In this document: positions 30,367 to 32,036 of the stretch, piece by piece
Numbering within the stretch: position 1 is the first letter of the stretch
Layout: each line of letters starts with the position of its first letter
Origin: Calocera cornea HHB12733
Lineage: Eukaryota; Basidiomycota; Dacrymycetes; Dacrymycetales; Dacrymycetaceae
Direction: 5' to 3'
Assembly (NCBI GenBank): GCA_001632435.1
Contig: KV424142.1
Location: forward strand, 4,228-36,263
Length of the DNA stretch: 32,036 nucleotides
Made by a program: the position numbers and the translations under genes
The notes under the pieces: generated by a model
What the model saw: only the letters and a program-made list of their open reading frames with translations
Databases searched by the model: none
Told to the model about the DNA's origin: nothing

Positions 30367-32036
30367 ATGGCTACCATGAGAACCAACAATCTCTGGAAGG
30401 CAAAGAAGCCCTTGGGTTGCTCATGGTGCACCAAGACTTTTGATAGTCACTCCAACCTCAATCGGCACCTAGGAAATGCACCTCGATGCAGAGCCGCAGA
30501 AGCCCAACATCAGACCAATATCCTGGCCCGTCGCACACACTCACACGACTGGCGAGAACCCACAGAACTCTCGCCTGACGACGAGCCTCGGTGGGACAAT
30601 GAAGCCAGTGACAGTTGCAGTTACGACCTGATGGATGCACCGTGGTCCAACCACGGTCTCCATACAACTGTCAGCGAACAACAACCATCCGGACAGCCCC
30701 CTGAGCCAGTCCCGAACTCCCAGACAGAGGAATTCATCCAAGAGTTCCCTCGAGAGGCTGGGTGCAAACTGTCAGCGGCACCATGCGATTTTCAGAGACG
30801 GCTGGACTCCTTGGGAGGGGTCGCTGACAGTTCACGGCACTATGGGGCGTTTGGCACTGCCCAGGAGTGGGAGCTGGCGCAATGGTTCAGAACCAGTGGT
30901 GTGAGCAATACCAAGCTAGATGGGCTGCTTGCCACGGCCGTGGTACGTGGGATTAGCTCAGTTGCACCCTCCCCTTGCTAACTGTCAGCCAGCTCAGAAA
31001 CCGCCAGGGGGCTACCTTCCACAACTCAAGGACCTTATTTCAGCTGGTCGATAGTCTCCCTCAGCCGCCGTCGTGGAACTGCAAGGGCTATTCGATTGAA
31101 TCAAGCATTCCGGATGCCCCGCCCCAACATGTCGAGATGTTTTACCGAGATCCGGTGGAGGTTGTCCGCGAGCTTCTAGGCAACCCTCTATTTGCCAATG
31201 ACATGATATACGCTCCCAGGAGACGGTATTCCTCTTCCGACATGCAAGAAAGACTCTACTCTGAGATGTGGGAGGCTGATTGGTGGTGGGAGACACAGGT
31301 AGTGACAGTTTGGTTGAACTGTCAGCGCAACTGTCACTCACACTTGTCTGCAGGAAAAATTACCCAGGGATGCCACCATCGCTCCCCTCTTACTGGCCAG
31401 CGACAAGACAACCTTGTCACAGTTTACCAGCAATACCAAGGCATATCCAGTCTATCTGTCAGTGGGAAATCTCAGCAAAACCCGCAGAAGAAAGCCAAAC
31501 CAGCATGGCATGGTGCTAGTCGCTTACCTGCCATCCAACGGCCTCAAAGCCCTCATTCCCGATGAGAACAAGCGTCGATCTTCAGAACGACAGCTATTCC
31601 ATGACTGTATGAGGGACCTGCTCCAGCCACTCATCAGGGCTGGACGGGAGGGGGTGCACGTCACATGTGGGGATGGTTTTATCCGAAGGGTCTTCCCCCT
31701 GTTGGCCGCCTACATTGCCGATTATCCTGAACAATGTCTCGTTGGATGCTGCAAATATGGCTCTTGCCCGCGTTGTACCGCTCAAGTATCACAGAAGGGA
31801 GACTATCAAGAATTTCCACCCAGGCTGCAATCCGATCTGGACCCCTGGCTCAGTGACAGTTCCGCTGACAGTTTGACCGGGGAAGCCCTTCACGACTACA
31901 AAGCCTTTTGCAAGAGTCAGCACCTGATCCCAGTCCTCCATCCTTTCTGGATAGACCTCCCACATGTGAATGTCTATGATACTTTCACACCGGATGGCCT
32001 GCACGAGCTACATAAAGGGATCTTCAAAGATCACCT
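30367..32036 (+). CDS. Plavaka-type (KDZ/CACTA-related) transposase, 5' part, runs off window
   Basis: DNA transposase of the Plavaka family common in basidiomycetes. Exons: 30367-30942, 30993-31298, 31354 to at least 32036; 521 codons are visible with no stop. The ATG at 30367 starts MATMRTNN just before an N-terminal zinc-finger-like segment (CSWC ... HLGNAPRC). An acidic, low-complexity linker follows, then the conserved core: AQEWELAQWF, MFYRDPVEVVRELLGNP, WWWETQ, then APLLLASDKTTLSQF, AYPVYLSVGN, a CxxC-rich stretch (VGCCKYGSCPRC) and DGLHELHKGIFK. These blocks are characteristic of Plavaka elements (established family, recognised from memory). The frame is undamaged in view, so the copy may be young. 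The remaining catalytic region lies outside the window. Confidence 0.85.

Larger units (their letters stand above)
27884..31873. repeat. Dispersed TGACAGTT/AACTGTCA motif array (26 exact copies)
   Basis: Exact octamers start at 27884, 27897, 27907, 28263, 28446, 28458, 28469, 28983, 29005, 29454, 29466, 29963, 29973, 30137, 30294, 30306, 30609, 30666, 30777, 30825, 30980, 31303, 31317, 31329, 31854 and 31866. Many extend to GCTGACAGTT or AACTGTCAGC. Both orientations occur. Ten copies fall in introns, eight in exons, five in the divergent intergenic region and three at or beyond the 3' end of the DUF6532-like gene. Chance expectation is about 0.12 for this length. The array spans both genes of the block. 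Confidence 0.9.

Overview
This is nuclear DNA from a filamentous basidiomycete, most likely an Agaricomycete of the polypore type. The genes are split by many 45-60 bp GT-AG introns (two are GC-AG). The closest remembered protein families are basidiomycete ones (a tandem P450 expansion resembling CYP512, a Plavaka transposase, a DUF6532-like protein). No prokaryotic operons, RNA genes or CRISPR arrays were seen. Gene models were assembled by hand from splice sites, reading frame and comparison between paralogues; family names come from motif recognition without database searches.

Layout. 1-5.3 kb: three tandem extended-SDR NAD(P)H reductases of the GRE2/dihydroflavonol-reductase type. The first is a 5'-truncated pseudogene with two in-frame stops; the next two are intact (334 and 337 aa). 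6.1-14.4 kb, plus strand: a P450, a group-A FAD monooxygenase, then two more P450s. 15.9-17.9 kb: a mitochondrial dicarboxylate/oxoglutarate-type carrier in very GC-rich DNA. 18.3-27.5 kb, minus strand: four more P450s of the same family plus a relic of an eighth. 27.9 kb to the window end: a mobile-element block with a DUF6532-like gene (minus) and the 5' part of a Plavaka transposase (plus, runs off the edge), transcribed divergently.

The first 27.5 kb reads as an oxidative tailoring cluster: seven paralogous membrane P450s, one flavin monooxygenase and two reductases, with no scaffold-making synthase (terpene cyclase, PKS, NRPS) in view. The P450s fall into two intron-architecture groups. 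Group A (starting at 6138, 20606, 23280 and 25649) keeps a first intron and an intron that splits the haem-cysteine codon; group B (10374, 12598, 18253) has lost both. Two group B genes form an inverted duplication around the carrier. If the cluster acts on terpenoids, as CYP512 relatives in polypores do, the substrate must be made elsewhere.

The least expected signal is in the last 4.1 kb. The octamer TGACAGTT (or AACTGTCA) occurs 26 times between 27884 and 31873, in introns, exons, the divergent promoter and the 3' flank, in both orientations and sometimes as palindromes or tandem units. I noticed only two copies in the other 28 kb. It marks both transposon-block genes as one unit and may be a transposase- or host-factor-binding array.
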